Below, piece after piece: positions 12,901 to 24,803 of a DNA stretch of 64,000 nt (position 1 is its first letter; each line of letters opens with the position of its first letter). Origin of the DNA: Varroa destructor (Eukaryota > Arthropoda > Arachnida > Mesostigmata > Varroidae). The DNA lies in contig NW_019211457.1 in the NCBI RefSeq assembly GCF_002443255.2, positions 13,863,353 to 13,927,352 on the forward strand. The letters run 5' to 3'. Below the pieces are notes generated by a model, which worked only from the letters and a program-made list of their open reading frames with translations, did no database searches and had not been told where the DNA came from. Position numbers and translations under genes: made by a program.

Positions 12901-15435
12901 TTTTACTGCTGGAAAATTGGCTACCGGTTTGCGTCTTGTATTAAAGGTAACCTAATCACAGGTGACACCGGTCAAGTGTCTTGGCCTTGTTTGTCCCGAG
13001 AGTTCCTGCTTGATTTTCACGGCGCAAGATTTCCATCGATGTGTTCGGGAACTATTCGAGCCGATTTGCATAACTTATCGTATGATTACTTATTTTAGTA
13101 GGCGAAGCCCCTACTTCCGACTCGACGACCTTAAGGGCACTTAAGATTATTCACAAAGTTACAATTACCGTGAACGATCTAGAATTGACGTAATATTGAC
13201 TTGAGTTAATCTGTATTTATATTAATTAAGTGTGCTAACATCGGTAGCTTCATGAAGTTTCTCTCTAAACTTGAACTTAACAGTGTAACTCTCCGATCAA
13301 CGCATAGCTCTCTTCTATACGAAATGATACGTTTCAATGTGCTTCTCTATGTACAGTTTCTCAGAAATGTATTTAACATAGTAACACAAATACTTAAGTG
13401 TTCATTATAAAATATCTAATGCTATTTTATAACAGGTCAATGTAATGGAAGCAGCTATCACATTTAAAAATAAGGCTTTTGAACGGGAGGCTACCAGTAG
13501 AATTAATTAACACTTGCACTATTTCTCTAGCAATCGCTTCCGGTTGAGTGCACCTAGGCTACATTTCTAAATCAACAACAATTTTTGCCTAAGCCGAATA
13601 GAAAAGTTCGCACGCAATTTCAGGGTAATACTCTGCGTCAGTATACGTACAGGACTATTTTGCATAGGCCACCCTACGCAAACAAGTTCCAGAATGGTCT
13701 TTCGTTCTCTAAATACGATTGACTTCCTTCTTTATTTATCTTCTGAAACGCTCAATTTCACCTTCTTTCGTATCTCTTTATATCACCCAAATTCAAACAG
13801 CAAGGACCTATTTTCTTATTTATCGGTATTCTAGATATCCAACTCACCTTTTTTGACGCCTTTTTTCTGACTGTACCCGTATGAAGGCTGTGACAGCTGC
13901 GCCTGCGCTTGCGCCACACGTCGTCCCCTTTCAACAACAACACCTCGGTCCATTCCCATGTCGGACTGTATTTGGCCCGCATCAATCTGTCCTGCGTCCG
14001 ACACGTGTGACCTATGCCGCAATTGACCCCTCGTCGCGCGACCCCTCTTCATCCATTGTTGCATTTGCGAATGCTGCTGCTGTCCTCCAGCACCAGCCAT
14101 CTCCAGCCGCACAGTTTCTAACGGCCACCGATCTGTTATTAGCAAACGACTCTTATGGGTATCACGGTTAGTGCGAGTTCGAAGAACTGTTACCAATTTC
14201 GCCAGTCCTTCATGAGCAGATTGTGAAGTAGTGACCGACCGCCCACTAATTTCCAAACTGTGTATTTCCGAATCTTCGCCCTTCTTAGTGCTCTCTTTTG
14301 GGCTGTTTGATATAAACGGGTTGTCAACCTTGTCCTCGGTGGTATTTGGTCGTTCCCGGCCCTTCCCAGGTTTCGAGTCATCGTAAGTAACGTTACGAAT
14401 GCTATTTGCCATTGACTTGTGTCCGGCAGAAAACAAAGAGGTCGCCATAACTTCGCCACTAACCTTAGCCACGTCAACAGCTGACGAAACACGAAGATCC
14501 TTTCGTCGGGTTTGGTATTTGGGTAAATAGTTCCTATAATGACGATGATCATCAGCATGAGTTTTCGTTTTCAACAGAGCTGCCGAACGTTTCGCACCTA
14601 CAAGTGCTCGCTGTCTGTTATTCGCTAATGCAGCCGACCTGGTCGTTTCCTGACTAGCTTCATTTAGCATGTGCAGAGCTTTCGAACGCTTTCCACCGTT
14701 CGGATCGGCCCCGGTGACAACGACCGCAGAATTAACATGGTGTAGCGTTTCTGTTGCCTCTTGGCTGTAGTGATGCTGTTCCTGCTGATGTGATTGTCTT
14801 TTACTGTTGCTACTTACGGCAGCGCTTTTAGCCGCACCACAGCTCAGGTTATCACTACCAATACCGGGTTGCTGTTGCCACGCAAAATGCTGACCATACA
14901 GTTGCTTCAGCAAGCGACGTTCGACAACTTGCTCAGCGACGTGTCGATAGTCCCGAGGTTTACGATGCACAGTTGCCATCGGCGGTGTTGAAAATTGCTC
15001 ACTACCGCCAGCGCCATCATGAGGCGCCAGCACTATTTTCCCTCGAAGACCAGCCGATTTTTCGACACTTCGCTGGCCTCGGGACGCCTGTTTAGGCCAT
15101 ATACTAGTAGATGTCATAGTCGATATCGGCGCGGTCTGGGCTTGTAGCTGTTGTCCGGACCTGGGCAGCGTCGCTGGCTTCTTGAATGGCTGCGCATCAG
15201 CAACGATTGCTGTCAACATTGTCGCGTTACGATCAGACACAAAGTCAAATTGTCCAATCAGATCGTGCTCTTTTGGTCTAAATGCAAAGCCACCACTGGC
15301 TCCGCTGCCGCCGCCGTCGCCGCCGTCGCCGTCGTGGGGAGTAGATCTTCTAGAAGTGGCCGTATCCGGCCACAGCACTGCGATCGCGACGAATATAAGC
15401 GCCGGCGGCCAATCAGGCCACAGGTACATCCTCAT
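3856..15435 (-). CDS. Sidestep-like Ig-superfamily receptor, seven exons, 3' end incomplete
   Basis: Seven minus-strand exons join as 15435-13848, 8904-8404, 7619-7284, 6585-6424, 4827-4669, 4411-4247 and 3984-3856. Every junction is GT-AG and phase 1, and together they give 1013 codons plus one base. Order: signal peptide (about residues 1-28), low-complexity region (29-529), Ig1 (531-696), Ig2 (697-808), Ig3 (810-915), Ig4 (917-1013). Family hallmarks seen are VLWYKD and YRCRVDF in Ig1, PFNEGD in Ig2, NLKPLDI then SWWKG in Ig3, CRAENP then TLDVHY, and YTCSAANREG in Ig4. Each Ig has its cysteine pair (546/677, 730/788, 833/885, 943/994). Known of the family: Drosophila Side proteins are single-pass surface receptors that bind Beaten-path proteins and guide motor axons and synaptic partner choice. 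A role here is inferred. Which Side paralogue it is cannot be told. The fifth Ig, fibronectin region and membrane segment usual in the family are not in these exons. Confidence 0.93.
4247..4411 (-). CDS. Exon 6: first half of Ig4
   Basis: Acceptor TTGTGTTACCTAG ends at 4412; donor AAGGACAAAG|GTTTAC has its GT at 4246-4245. It encodes TPRVSVSLGGGL, then EIHEGRDVYLECDIKANP (Cys943) and HEILWHFNGT (Trp956), ending in TDKDK. HEGRDVYLEC, KANP and a W.F G core are typical of Side Ig4. N959 is a potential N-glycosylation site. The open frame extends past both splice sites, but the added residues have no family similarity and the spliced borders restore the family sequence. Confidence 0.93.
4669..4827 (-). 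CDS. Exon 5: second half of Ig3
   Basis: A short exon found by translating the region. Acceptor CCTACTTTAG ends at 4828; donor GACGTACATT|GTAAGT has its GT at 4668-4667. The frame reads GGLSTSTLSFAPEPEDDGKV, then LVCRAENPAIAKGA (Cys885), a basic stretch YSRRS, and ends SWTLDVH. DDGK.L.CRAENP and W.LDVHY are strong Side-family Ig3 signatures. The single base at the end joins AT of the next exon to give Tyr916, restoring LDVHY. Confidence 0.94.
4828..6423 (-). other. Intron between exons 5 and 4 (1596 bp)
   Basis: Intron splitting Ig3, with donor GTGAGT at 6423 and acceptor TACTTTAG at 4828. No open frame of note. It contains short T-runs near 5510 and 5585 and an (AT)n stretch near 6002-6013. 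Nothing else was recognised. Confidence 0.85.
6424..6585 (-). CDS. Exon 4: first half of Ig3
   Basis: Acceptor TTGTGCCCACAG ends at 6586; donor CCCAAGG|GTGAGT has its GT at 6423-6422. The split codon at the 5' border restores LNLKPLDI, a linker conserved in Side proteins. The exon carries the A-C strands of Ig3: PLSVGVTAELVC (Cys833), GSRPPAILSWWKG (Trp846) and QLQATKED. The domain is cut by an intron before its E strand, and the missing half is supplied in frame by the next exon. An antisense open frame of 90 codons on the plus strand is a shadow. Confidence 0.95.
6586..7283 (-). other. Intron between exons 4 and 3 (698 bp)
   Basis: Intron with donor GTAAGTA at 7283 and acceptor GTGCCCACAG at 6586. 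On the sense strand the donor is followed within a few bases by a run of 17 A (plus-strand T, 7261-7277). An 86-codon plus-strand frame inside it has no features and is taken as chance. Confidence 0.88.
7284..7619 (-). CDS. Exon 3: Ig2
   Basis: Acceptor GGTTTTCGCAG ends at 7620; donor CTTAACT|GTAAGTA has its GT at 7283-7282. It encodes residues 697 (split Val, giving VIVPPGMPVI across the junction) to 808. Typical Side Ig2 elements are GPFNEGDPLSLHC (Cys730), ALFW (Trp744), a late-strand NTLEIGILQREHL, then AGFSCQATNNNITEPS (Cys788) and a TLDLN end. N794 is in an NIT glycosylation sequon. A run of 17 T on the plus strand (7261-7277) begins a few bases inside the following intron, but the donor itself is intact. 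Confidence 0.96.
7620..8403 (-). other. Intron between exons 3 and 2 (784 bp)
   Basis: Intron with donor GTAAGC at 8403 and acceptor GGTTTTCGCAG at 7620. It contains an imperfect AAT-rich patch (about 8140-8175). No coding or RNA feature was recognised. Confidence 0.88.
8404..8904 (-). CDS. Exon 2: Ig1 (V-like) with Ser-rich insert
   Basis: Acceptor GGTTTCCCAG ends at 8905; donor GTGATTG|GTAAGC has its GT at 8403-8402. It encodes residues 530 (split Ala) to 696. The B-strand is GGSVSLPC (Cys546), the C-strand VLWYKDDIPAPLFTIDAR (Trp570), and the F-strand GSDEGEYRCRVDF (Cys677) followed by a G-strand ending NLRVI. VLWYKD, the I/LDAR motif and YRCRVDF are the most characteristic signature of Side-family Ig1, the domain region implicated in Beat binding in flies. 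Between the D and E strands lies a Ser/Thr-rich insert of about 46 residues (613-658). It pushes the two cysteines 131 residues apart, far more than a normal Ig domain. Confidence 0.95.
10212..10256. repeat. Palindromic (AT)n microsatellite
   Basis: An alternating AT tract is interrupted symmetrically by GG at 10226-10227 and CC at 10240-10241, so nearly the whole tract is self-complementary and could extrude as a hairpin or cruciform. Confidence 0.9.
12620..12697 (+). repeat. Imperfect short tandem repeat, unit about 21-25 bp
   Basis: Three to four diverged copies of a unit resembling AGGTAAAATAAGTAAGTGAGC follow each other, with variants AGGTGTAATAAG and AGGCAAAGTAAGC. It is a small degenerate minisatellite within the long intron. 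Confidence 0.6.
13848..15435 (-). CDS. Exon 1: signal peptide plus about 500-residue low-complexity N-terminal region
   Basis: Open frame from ATG at 15435 to donor AAG|GTGAGT (GT at 13847-13846), 1588 nt, 529 codons plus one base. An in-frame TGA lies four codons upstream and a purine sits at -3, so the first ATG is the likely start. A second Met is two codons later. Residues 1-28 form a hydrophobic leader (core PALIFVAIAV), with probable cleavage near the TATS segment. The rest is not a recognisable domain: Gly/Asp run (35-49), Gln/His patches (211-223, 451-460), a DAGQI doublet (480-489), many basic clusters and a single Cys (199). NxS/T sites fall at N70, N348 and N364. RGRR (503-506) and similar dibasic pairs resemble proprotein-convertase sites. 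At this base composition 534 open codons are very unlikely by chance, and the frame and phase join exactly to Ig1. A hidden intron within this exon cannot be excluded. Confidence 0.8.
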
Positions 15436-16781
15436 ATCACTGTATCATATCATCTGTGTGCCAATATGTTCAGCACATAGTGAAGCTACGGTGCAGCAAG
15501 CTGCTGCAGTGGCAGTAGCAATAGCAGTGCATCAAAGAGACACGAGATAACGACATTTTCCTCTGCCAAGAACACTGAACAACCATGAGCATAGTCCGCG
15601 TCCTGTTGTTATCTGAAAAGACTCGCGCGAAACAAATATGGTTGAGTTAGCACTTTTATCGAGGCGTCAAATAAAAGATGCGTGACTCACGAGTACACCT
15701 TGGGTTCCATTTCTATATACGGGGCCAGCTGGTTTTTGCGTATTATTCTAGATATGAATAGCAGCTTAGACCCTTATATGTTCAAAAATCCTCTAAGGCT
15801 TCACTTGTGGCTACTCGAACATCTGCAATTACCCCTTAAATACGTTGAACATTAGATTAGTTTTTATACATCTGGCTCAATTAATTGACCAGTAATCCTG
15901 GAGAAAAAAGGTAGATGGCCTTCTTTGACATGACACGAATAGATTACCGACTATAGCTCAATTTAACTTCATATATGAAAGCCTGTATAACAGCCTTCAC
16001 TAGTATACTTAGTATTGTACGGCGAACCTGTGTAGGTCCTCACCATTATCTCCGCGAGACTCATGACAGTACCTCAGAAGGCTAATCACTAGTAGGTAAA
16101 TGGAAACCACAAGTTCTAACAGAGCCACGACAAGTTTTCGTTTGTTGTCATAGAACGAGCCATTACGGCGATCGGCTTTGTGCAACAGTTATGGCTAACT
16201 ATGCGCTGAACATTTTCTTTGAGTGTAAATATTGTCACACATTTATCGAAAATGTTGTCGAAACTCGCGTATTTCGTTAGTCCGTTTAGCCCGTTTTTAT
16301 CTCTGAAGCAGTGTCGCTGAAATGCCGGTTTTCCGAGGGGACTTCACTCGGCTACTGACGAAAATTCAGCAGAAATTCAGACGTTGACAGAGGTTATCGC
16401 AGGAGCAGAAACATTTGCACTCTTTGAAGTACTTCTGAGCGTTACATAATATCGCGTTGATACATATTCTAACAGGTACATATGGCTCAGACTAGATGAA
16501 TGATACGTAAATTAGTCTTCTTCTTCCAGGTTATCGAATGCTCCCGACCATTTCTTTTTATGAACGTGATCGAGTTCTCACAATGACCATAGCTATGCAA
16601 AATCAACGCTAAAATACTGGTTTTACTGGTTCTCTATAGGTGAAGTCAAGTTGTTAGGTGCAATCATTCGTATTAACTTCTCGAAGGTGGACTGGCCTCT
16701 ATACGCTGCCCTGCCGTATTGTTGCCGGTCGCCTCGTAGCAAACAGTCCGCTATTGAAGTTTACAGCTCTATATATATATA
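15436..16781. other. Upstream flank of the sidestep-like start codon; no gene seen
   Basis: Immediate 5' region of the gene on the minus strand. It begins with a CAG/GCA-rich stretch (about 15490-15530), likely 5'-UTR or promoter-proximal. A TATATAG string occurs on the minus strand near 15719-15713, but nothing fixes a transcription start. The rest is AT-rich with no supported exon. Confidence 0.45.
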
Positions 16782-16881
16782 NNNNNNNNNNNNNNNNNNN
16801 NNNNNNNNNNNNNNNNNNNNNNNNNNNNNNNNNNNNNNNNNNNNNNNNNNNNNNNNNNNNNNNNNNNNNNNNNNNNNNNNN
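16782..16881. other. Assembly gap of 100 N
   Basis: Exactly 100 N, the usual placeholder for a gap of unknown size. It is flanked on both sides by alternating AT (16771-16781 and 16882-16891), so the missing sequence is probably an expanded (AT)n tract that assembly could not cross. Confidence 0.98.
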
Positions 16882-19800
16882 TATATATATAGCTTATAAG
16901 ATCAATATGCTTTTATCCAAATCAATGACCACCTTTTGAGCTGCCGAACAGACATGGTTGGTTCTAACAAGTATCATACTGGTGAATTCTCGCCATTGGC
17001 GTAATATTTCAACCTACGCTGTACCTGCGTGCACGTACTTCGTCTAGGAAATAGTCAGACAAAGCTGTCTGCCGGTCTATTGGCGCTTGCATCGGTTGCG
17101 ACCTTCTCCAACGGCGACATCCTGCGTCCTGGCCAGAAAGACTACAGATAGCTATTTGTTGGCTATTCAATTGCCCGTGTCCACGGACACGAACAAATTC
17201 AAATACTTGAAATTGAGTCCTGCTTAGATAAAGCAGACGCAAAGCTGCTGCGGATGCTGATATAGACCTTGTCCGGCTTAACAGCTTCGTACACAGTATT
17301 AGGACATGGGGCCTCATACAATATTAATATACTCGTTATGCAAATAGAAACCGCTGTTATGGTGTTCTGAATTTGGAAAGAGTACGGCTCCTGACAATCT
17401 TCGTACGGTAGAAATCGTGCATAGTATATATGTGTTGCTAAGAGACTGACGCACGCTATGCGTTTCCTTATGACGAGTTACGTCGCACGTCGCGAAAAGA
17501 AGTTGAACTTTGCTTCCGAATTAGAAGCTTAGAAGGGCAACAGCTCTTAGAAGTGACTACTAAACTTCTCCTTGTGGATTAGCTGCGTTAGGGGTAGCTG
17601 CACAGATCGCATGCCTAACAGAAACGAATAGTAGCGTGTCGATATTTATTAATGTTATTAATAAATTGTATGAAATTACCCACATACAAGGAAATATAGC
17701 AGTCGGTCACTTAATTTTTGATTTTTTGTTTTTAGTCATCCTGTTTCCTTTTTTGGTTTCCTTCTTCCCTTTATCGACGGTGTCGGTAATAGTGTCGTTA
17801 CTACTTCTGACCTACAAGGGAGCCTGAGTGCTTAACTGTGTATAATTGGCTGGTTTAGCGGTATGGAGCTAGGTTCGTTCTATAGATTTCATTAGACGAT
17901 ACGAGACTATCTTGCGTATAGTTGCATTTCGTTTGTATTTGTATTTGACAAATTATTTCTAATACAATATATCTTCAAAATCGCCTATGGAATACTTTAA
18001 AAATTCAGCGGGCGAGTCCTATGTATGAACATCGTACAGGATGTCGATGATTTTTTTTCTCTAGCAGACAAAAGCGAGTGAGTATCGGTTGAGGCGTTCA
18101 TCAGAGTGAATCAAAATCAGCAAAAACGGTCAACTGTTATTAAAAGGACTGTAGCACTTTCCTATGCGGAGAGTGATACAGACGCTCAAAGGAAGCTGTG
18201 ATAACCGGCAACTGGTAGATGCATATTTACAAACGCTTGCCTATGAATGAACGAGGCCATTATACTACCATATTGCATATCCTAGTTCAAGGTCACATAG
18301 CCTAGTTAAAATAATCACATCAGCATATATCTTTTAGGTCTTTTAATAAATGGTACATTAAACAGGCTCCTTTCGCCTGAGGACGTGTTCAAAATAGGAC
18401 AAACTACCACTAATCGATACTACCTCTGTACGAAATGTTATACATGCACTATCGCATACATATTAACTTGCGAACGTTCTAGTCGGAAAGTGAGCATTAA
18501 AGGTCACCCTTGCTTGAAATTTCCGCTATCTATCTGCCAGCATCTACGGACAGAATCTCAACTACGCAATTTCTGCGTGCTCGCTTTGATTAGTGGTCCG
18601 AACGTAAACTTGCTAGCTATCGTACCTAATCCCCCTAGCACATACGTCTACGGATAAGACCAGCGCTTCGACGTGGATCTCCTAATCGTATTGTATCTGA
18701 CTCTCTTCTGTTGACGTAACTTCTGTTACAAACAAATGAAAAAATCCAAGAAAAGCGGAGTGGCTATCCATGACAACTAAGCTGCGCTTGTCCGACGGGA
18801 TTCCTACATTCCCGACGCCATTGGCCTCTCGCGCCGAATGGATCTAGCTTCGCGCCGCACTGCTCAGTGCTCTCCGTAATCTCGCACGCAGTTCCATTGT
18901 TTATAAAGCCGACTAAGGGGGCCCGCGCAACTTCCGGCTTCTGATGCGATCGACGGCATCTTGCACGTGTTTGCGGCACAAAACCAAATCTTCCGTCATC
19001 CTGACATGCATGTTTTTGTCAGGTAGTATTCCGTAAAGATTTCGACTGTTTTCCCTGCCTACTATCCTATGCTCCGATCCGTTACCTAACCTAAATCGAT
19101 GCCCAGAAGACGCTGTACCCGCCACGCGGCGAACAGTTGTTTGCGCACGGCACGAAAACCTCGGCTGCTTAAAAAGCGCAGATAGCTCTAACACCGTTTC
19201 AAATCAAAGGAATAAAACATGGTTTGCTTAAGTAGTCAGCTATGTGCTTTTCAATTTTCTCATAATCGAACGAACACTCTTTCAATCTCAATCAATTGTT
19301 CGCTAGTCGATCTGCCATGAAATGGACATCATCGTGCAGGTCTTAAGTGATCGAGTTTGCCCATGAAGCCCGAGCCGCACGCCCGTTCTGACATTACGTG
19401 GAGATAGCACAATTTATTGCGGCCGTTCACACCAAGAAACACCAGACTACCCAAGCTGGTTGTCTCGAATTACCCGGACTAACCGAACTTACAAAGTCAC
19501 CCTCGTTGCGCTAAGAAAATTATTGAAAAGCGCTGAAATTACTGTTCTTCAAATGTTGCCCAAAAAAGTGAGCTCTCTGTCCAGCTTTTTTTTTTTTAGC
19601 AGCAACCGCTTGGCAATCTCGAACTCTGGATACGTCTGCTAGCGAACCTACTTGTTTCGAAGGGTAGCGTTCATTCAGGATCGTTTGAAAGCTTTACCAT
19701 GTCCCCTCTGCATCGATTTTGAGATCAAAACCGACCGGGGCCACTCCCTGTAAATGCCTCCACGCCCGCTTTACAACCTAATCTAGTAGCCATTTCTCTT

Positions 19801-20912
19801 TCTTTGCTTGCCGCTTCTACTCCTTAGCCCATCGCTTGGCCTTCTTTTCATCGAACACTATCAGTGGCTAGCAATGAATCAACTATTCCAGCAACCCTTT
19901 TCTTAGAATAGTTAGCTCATCAAGCTTAGTCCTTACTAATTATTCGACATTAGGTTTTCGTCCCTAGTATCCTTTAATAAGCTCAATACAATTAGAATGC
20001 TCTGTTCTTGCAAGCATTAACGTGTCGTTTACAGGCCACAGATGGTGTTGGAAATAGTGTTCAACGTAATTTCTAAAACAGATCTTGTTTTGGCGATTAA
20101 AATTTAAAGCGAAACATAATGACACGATAATGTCCAAATTTATCTAGTCCCACAAAAGTGGCAATTGCTAAAAATGAAGGCTACGCAAGTTGCGGTTCGT
20201 AAGAACTCGATGCAATATTTCGAACTATCTTTCGGATTTCTATATTGCTTCTCGGCTATGTCATCGGCAACGTTCGATGATCAAAAGGACCTGTTCTGTG
20301 TATGATTCACTATGTGCTCTTGTATGTGGCCATCGCAAGCACCCCCTAGAAAGGGTGCGCACCTTTACGTAAGAAAATCCGCTAGATCGGAAAATAAGCT
20401 ACTACACACATCACAGAGGTCCCTAGAACAAGTTTCTCTACTCAGCTGATGTAGTCTAATTAATATTCAAATTTGGAGCGCGCGAAATAGCTCGGATCCT
20501 AACGGGCGTCCGTTCGGCATTAGATGCAAGGTAAATGCATGGCCAGCCTAACTGGACTTAACTGTCTGTATCCATCAGGGCACAGAGAGAGATCCGAAAT
20601 TTCAGTTTCAGCTACAACAATTAGCCCGACTATAGTCTCCCATGTATGAATTGATCCTACGGATGCTCAAAATCAGACACGGGTCGATGAATACTGTCGA
20701 ATAGATACCATTCCGAAAATTGCCGGACGGTAAAAGTGGCATGGGGGCTAACCCTGTAAATTATGCTAGTCTCAAGAGCGCACACAGCCTAGTCATATCG
20801 CCCTTTGTTTACAGGTTAACATGCTTATCGCTTTGAGATTAACAAATTGACATCAACTTTAGAGAAACTATTGGGACACAGAAATAACGACACGTGCACA
20901 GCAATGAAAAGC

Positions 20913-20944
20913 TTTTTTTGTTATTTTTTTATTTTTTTTTTTTT
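20913..20944 (+). repeat. T-rich tract
   Basis: Runs of seven, seven and about thirteen T are separated by GTTA and A. It could be a retrotransposon tail on the minus strand, but no element body or target duplication was recognised beside it. Confidence 0.7.
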
Positions 20945-22535
20945 AAATTCTTCAATTTGAATTGTACGATTTGGCAGTGTTACAGGCACAAATCTAGGAG
21001 GATTCTTATGATACTGCACCGTTTCATCCATGGAGGCCTAATCCGTTTGAATAAAGATTTCCTCTAATAGCAAACTCGACAGATCGTCTGAATACGAAGT
21101 ATTTATTTCACTGAGCCCGCCATTGACGTTTGTGTGTATTTATCAAGTACTCTAAATGAATAATGTCGCTTGAATATTCGTCATACCGTATAACGTCTCT
21201 TCGACGTAGCCTGTGCCCGGCTCAAGCAACGTAATTATGACAACACACAGATCTGTGCCTACGTGTTCATTCTAGACAACGGATTTGATTGAGCTGGGCG
21301 GGCTGTATTCTTCTATGTAAGCCAATATGGCGATGTTTCATCGATCAGAGGTGATCGACACGTACACTGCTATCTATCGGGGACAGGATTAATAGAGCGT
21401 CTCTCCTAGTACATCATTTGAGCGAGGTCGTACTTGCTAAACGGATTTCATCAGCCCTAGCTACTTCATCTAGCTGTTTTTATTAAAATTTGGTGTTTGT
21501 ATGCGATTGATTCATATTTGGAATTGGGGGGCGCAATTTTTTCCAACACCGAAAATTTCTAATGCTCATCTAGAAAAAAAGAGTTGAATGGGCGTAGGCC
21601 GCAGCGGATGGGCAGGCGGCGTCTGTATGATCGATGGGGTGAAACCGTCATGTAGTGCTAGAACCCTACCCTTTTGAAAAAACTGTGGAACTGTACACCT
21701 GAAGGCAAAAAAACGTTGACCTACGTTGAAACGTTGAAAAATAGACCTATTACGTCAAAAATGGTGATTTATGTCAATGACCTATTCTTGAACTGGTTCG
21801 GTGGACAAATTTTCGTATCTGTGCGTGCAATTTCTACGTATGTTAACAGTCTAGATGCTATAAACAGCATAAAATAAAAATGCTTCGTGCCAGCGGCTCA
21901 CGGTGTTTTTAATAGAACTGACACAGTTCGTTAGAAGATAAACGCAAATACAACAATGGGTCTCGATGCGTTATGATTTACAGTGGTCTTCTGCAGAAGA
22001 GTGTGGAACGACTGGATCGAAGAGCAGAGAATAGGGCATAAATTAATATACAAGCTTTGTGCTTAATTTTATATTGTAAAGTTTTGTAACGGTTAAGAGT
22101 AATAAACTATAAATATAAAATAACTAATAAACAGGGTTTGTTGTATGCAGAATATCATTACGAAAGTATGATATTTTTTTTAATGTGTTGAATTAATTAT
22201 GCTACGATTTTCGATTTTATAGCAGATAGTATACTCATTTTCAATTTCTTGTATGAGTTTTTTTTATAAAAAAAAAAACACAAACATTTGATTCCAATAC
22301 TTTGCTATTTATAATGGCAGTTAATGATTTTGAAACTAGAACCTAAAAACCCATGCAGACAGATCGCCTGATGAACGCTTTTTTCCAGAGTTTGTTTCTT
22401 AGAGATATTTCTGTTGTTTTCAAAGAAAAAGTTTTCCCATTTGTTTGGCGCTAAACTTCAACAAGCAAAAGTAACTAATATTGAAAAGACAAGGGGTAAA
22501 CCATTGTGAAAATTTGATAAAACTGTGTTTTGAAC

Positions 22536-22567
<32 letters not shown>
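22536..22567. repeat. (AT)n microsatellite
   Basis: Alternating AT of about 32 bp with a single G interruption at 22559. Confidence 0.95.
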
Positions 22568-24803
22568 GAAAGGCTCGCGCATATTTGCTTGTTCAAATAC
22601 AAAGTTTTCTAAACCTGGGCACTGAAAAGAATTTTAATATAGTTATAATTTTATGATATTTTACATATCTTTTTTGTTCGTCGTATCTCGCTAATACAAT
22701 CGAGATCCGTGCATTGTAAAATTCACGTAAAGCAAAGCTCTGAAATAAACTATTTACTAGCGAACTGCCTCTTCTACCTGGCATCGCTTGAAATGGCTTC
22801 CTTTGAGAAATTTCATAGGGTTTATAAAAAAGAAGTTAGGGCTGCAATTTTCACCGAAATTGACGGTTTTCGCTTGATCTAATCCCATCTACGCGCTTCC
22901 TTCCTATGTAACTACACATTGTACAATACATAGGTACAATCAGTTGGCTATATCTACAGGTTAGCGACATGAAACAAAGGTTAATGGGTTTGCCTCGTCG
23001 CTCGCAATAACACTGGCTTTACCAACCGCGCAACATTAAAAGCTTCAGATCACGTATCGAACATCTTTAGCGGTCGAAAAGGCCCGCTGACACAGACGTC
23101 CTGATAGGCAAATTTATGTAGTCGATATGCTTCCAGTCGAATCCACTTGTCTCGGAGGACAATGTCTGACATTCTGGGGTTCCACTGAATGAATGGGCTT
23201 CGGAAATGTCATTATCTGCAGGTTGGGTTACAGCAGACGGATACAGATGATAATACGAGATTATCTTACGTTGGTCGCGAATGTTTTTTTTACGTATGGC
23301 AACATACGCGCTTAAATAAACGCCACCAAGTACTGTGTATATTATTCTAATTGGAAATCCTGTTGATCCTCAAAAGAAAATCAAGGCCTCTTGAAAATGT
23401 CATTCTGCATACGCGATCTTACACCGTCGAGCACATGAGATACGGCCATGGAATGAACTTTGATCTTCTTTTTGTCACCATTGAACGACTTGATTTGAAG
23501 GATAATAATGATTATTAATATTCTATTACTAAACTTTTGTTCAATATTGCAGTTACATAAAATTATCTTCTGCTGTAACTTCTTCTATTAATTTAAATCT
23601 GAATAAGTTATACGTTGTAGAAAATGCTTGTCTTGAGGTTAGCGCAGCGACCGGGTGCCATCGCTGAACCTCAGCAACGTGATACTAAAGGTTAGCTCGA
23701 GTGGTTCCTCATTCAGCAGTGAATTTTCTTTAAGAAGAAGCTTCACAGATCATATTCGCATATACGTAATGCAATAGTTGGAACCTGGCGACAGAATTCT
23801 GTCTCTTACGAAACCAGTTTTCTAGATCCATACCGTTATTTTACTGTTTAAAGCAATAAACTGTGGCACGAATAGCGAGACAGAAGTGCTCGTTCCAACA
23901 GCGGAAAGACTCCGACAAAACCGTTGACCAACCGTTAAGAGACATGGTCAGCTCGTTTCACTGCACCCGTCGACGCCCACGTTGTCCACAGTGTCAAGCG
24001 TCGTACCTTTTTTACCGTTGCACCGTTCATGTTATGTTACTAGGCCATTAATTGTAGTACCAATGGCCAAACAGGTCCCCTGGAGGGGAGAAGGCCACTC
24101 TGCGGTCGGACAGGAGCAGTTCAGCTAGAAGAGTTTAAAAATGCCTCATTTTAAATAGCGTTTCGGAAAATGATAAGCGAATGGAATCCATAGACAATTA
24201 GGATCGTGCGTGTTCGGTCAATATGGACGTACGATAAATATAAAGAGCCTTTTATCGCCCAACGGTCCTTAAATAGCGTTTTCACAATCGAAACGTGTTT
24301 GTATGTGTATGCACGGCCCAATGCTGAACATGTCATACATACGGTTTTTACACACACCAGCTCTAATCAAAGTTATAAAGTATCGTCGCGAACGCCTTCA
24401 CATTTATAACGTACTACTATAAACAGATCAATAAACTCAACAAGTCCTTAGATCAAATCCAGACTGTATTTCTACATATATAACATGCAAACACTAGTGC
24501 CTATTCAACCTCGTCCGTTCATACTATATTCGAAATACATTTACTCGTTGAATTTACCTTATTGATCTTTTTCTACTTTCCCTCTGTCGATGCTTTTCCG
24601 TGTTTCCGACACCGACAGCGCGGTCTTTTTCAAAGATTCATCGAATTTGTATGTACAGCAAGTTTTTACAAAAAAATAAACAGCAGCCGAAGAAGTAGCT
24701 GCTTTTTCGACCTTCTGCTCAGCTGGGTTTTGATGGGCATCATTGGTCGTCACGACATCACCGCCATCCAAGCGATGGCTATTTGAGCTAATTTTTGCTT
24801 TTG

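Larger units (their letters stand above)
8905..13847 (-). other. Long first coding intron (4943 bp)
   Basis: It separates the low-complexity exon 1 from Ig1, with donor GTGAGT at 13847 and acceptor GGTTTCCCAG at 8905. It contains a palindromic (AT)n tract (10213-10255) and an imperfect tandem repeat (12620-12697). Several frames of 60-106 codons on both strands show no domain, signal peptide or splice support. No nested gene was recognised. Confidence 0.75.

Noticed and set aside
15151..15550. Two plus-strand frames of 109 and 122 codons, Ala/Pro-rich
   Set aside because: Antisense of the Gly/Asp-rich start of exon 1. They reflect its GC-rich repeat composition.
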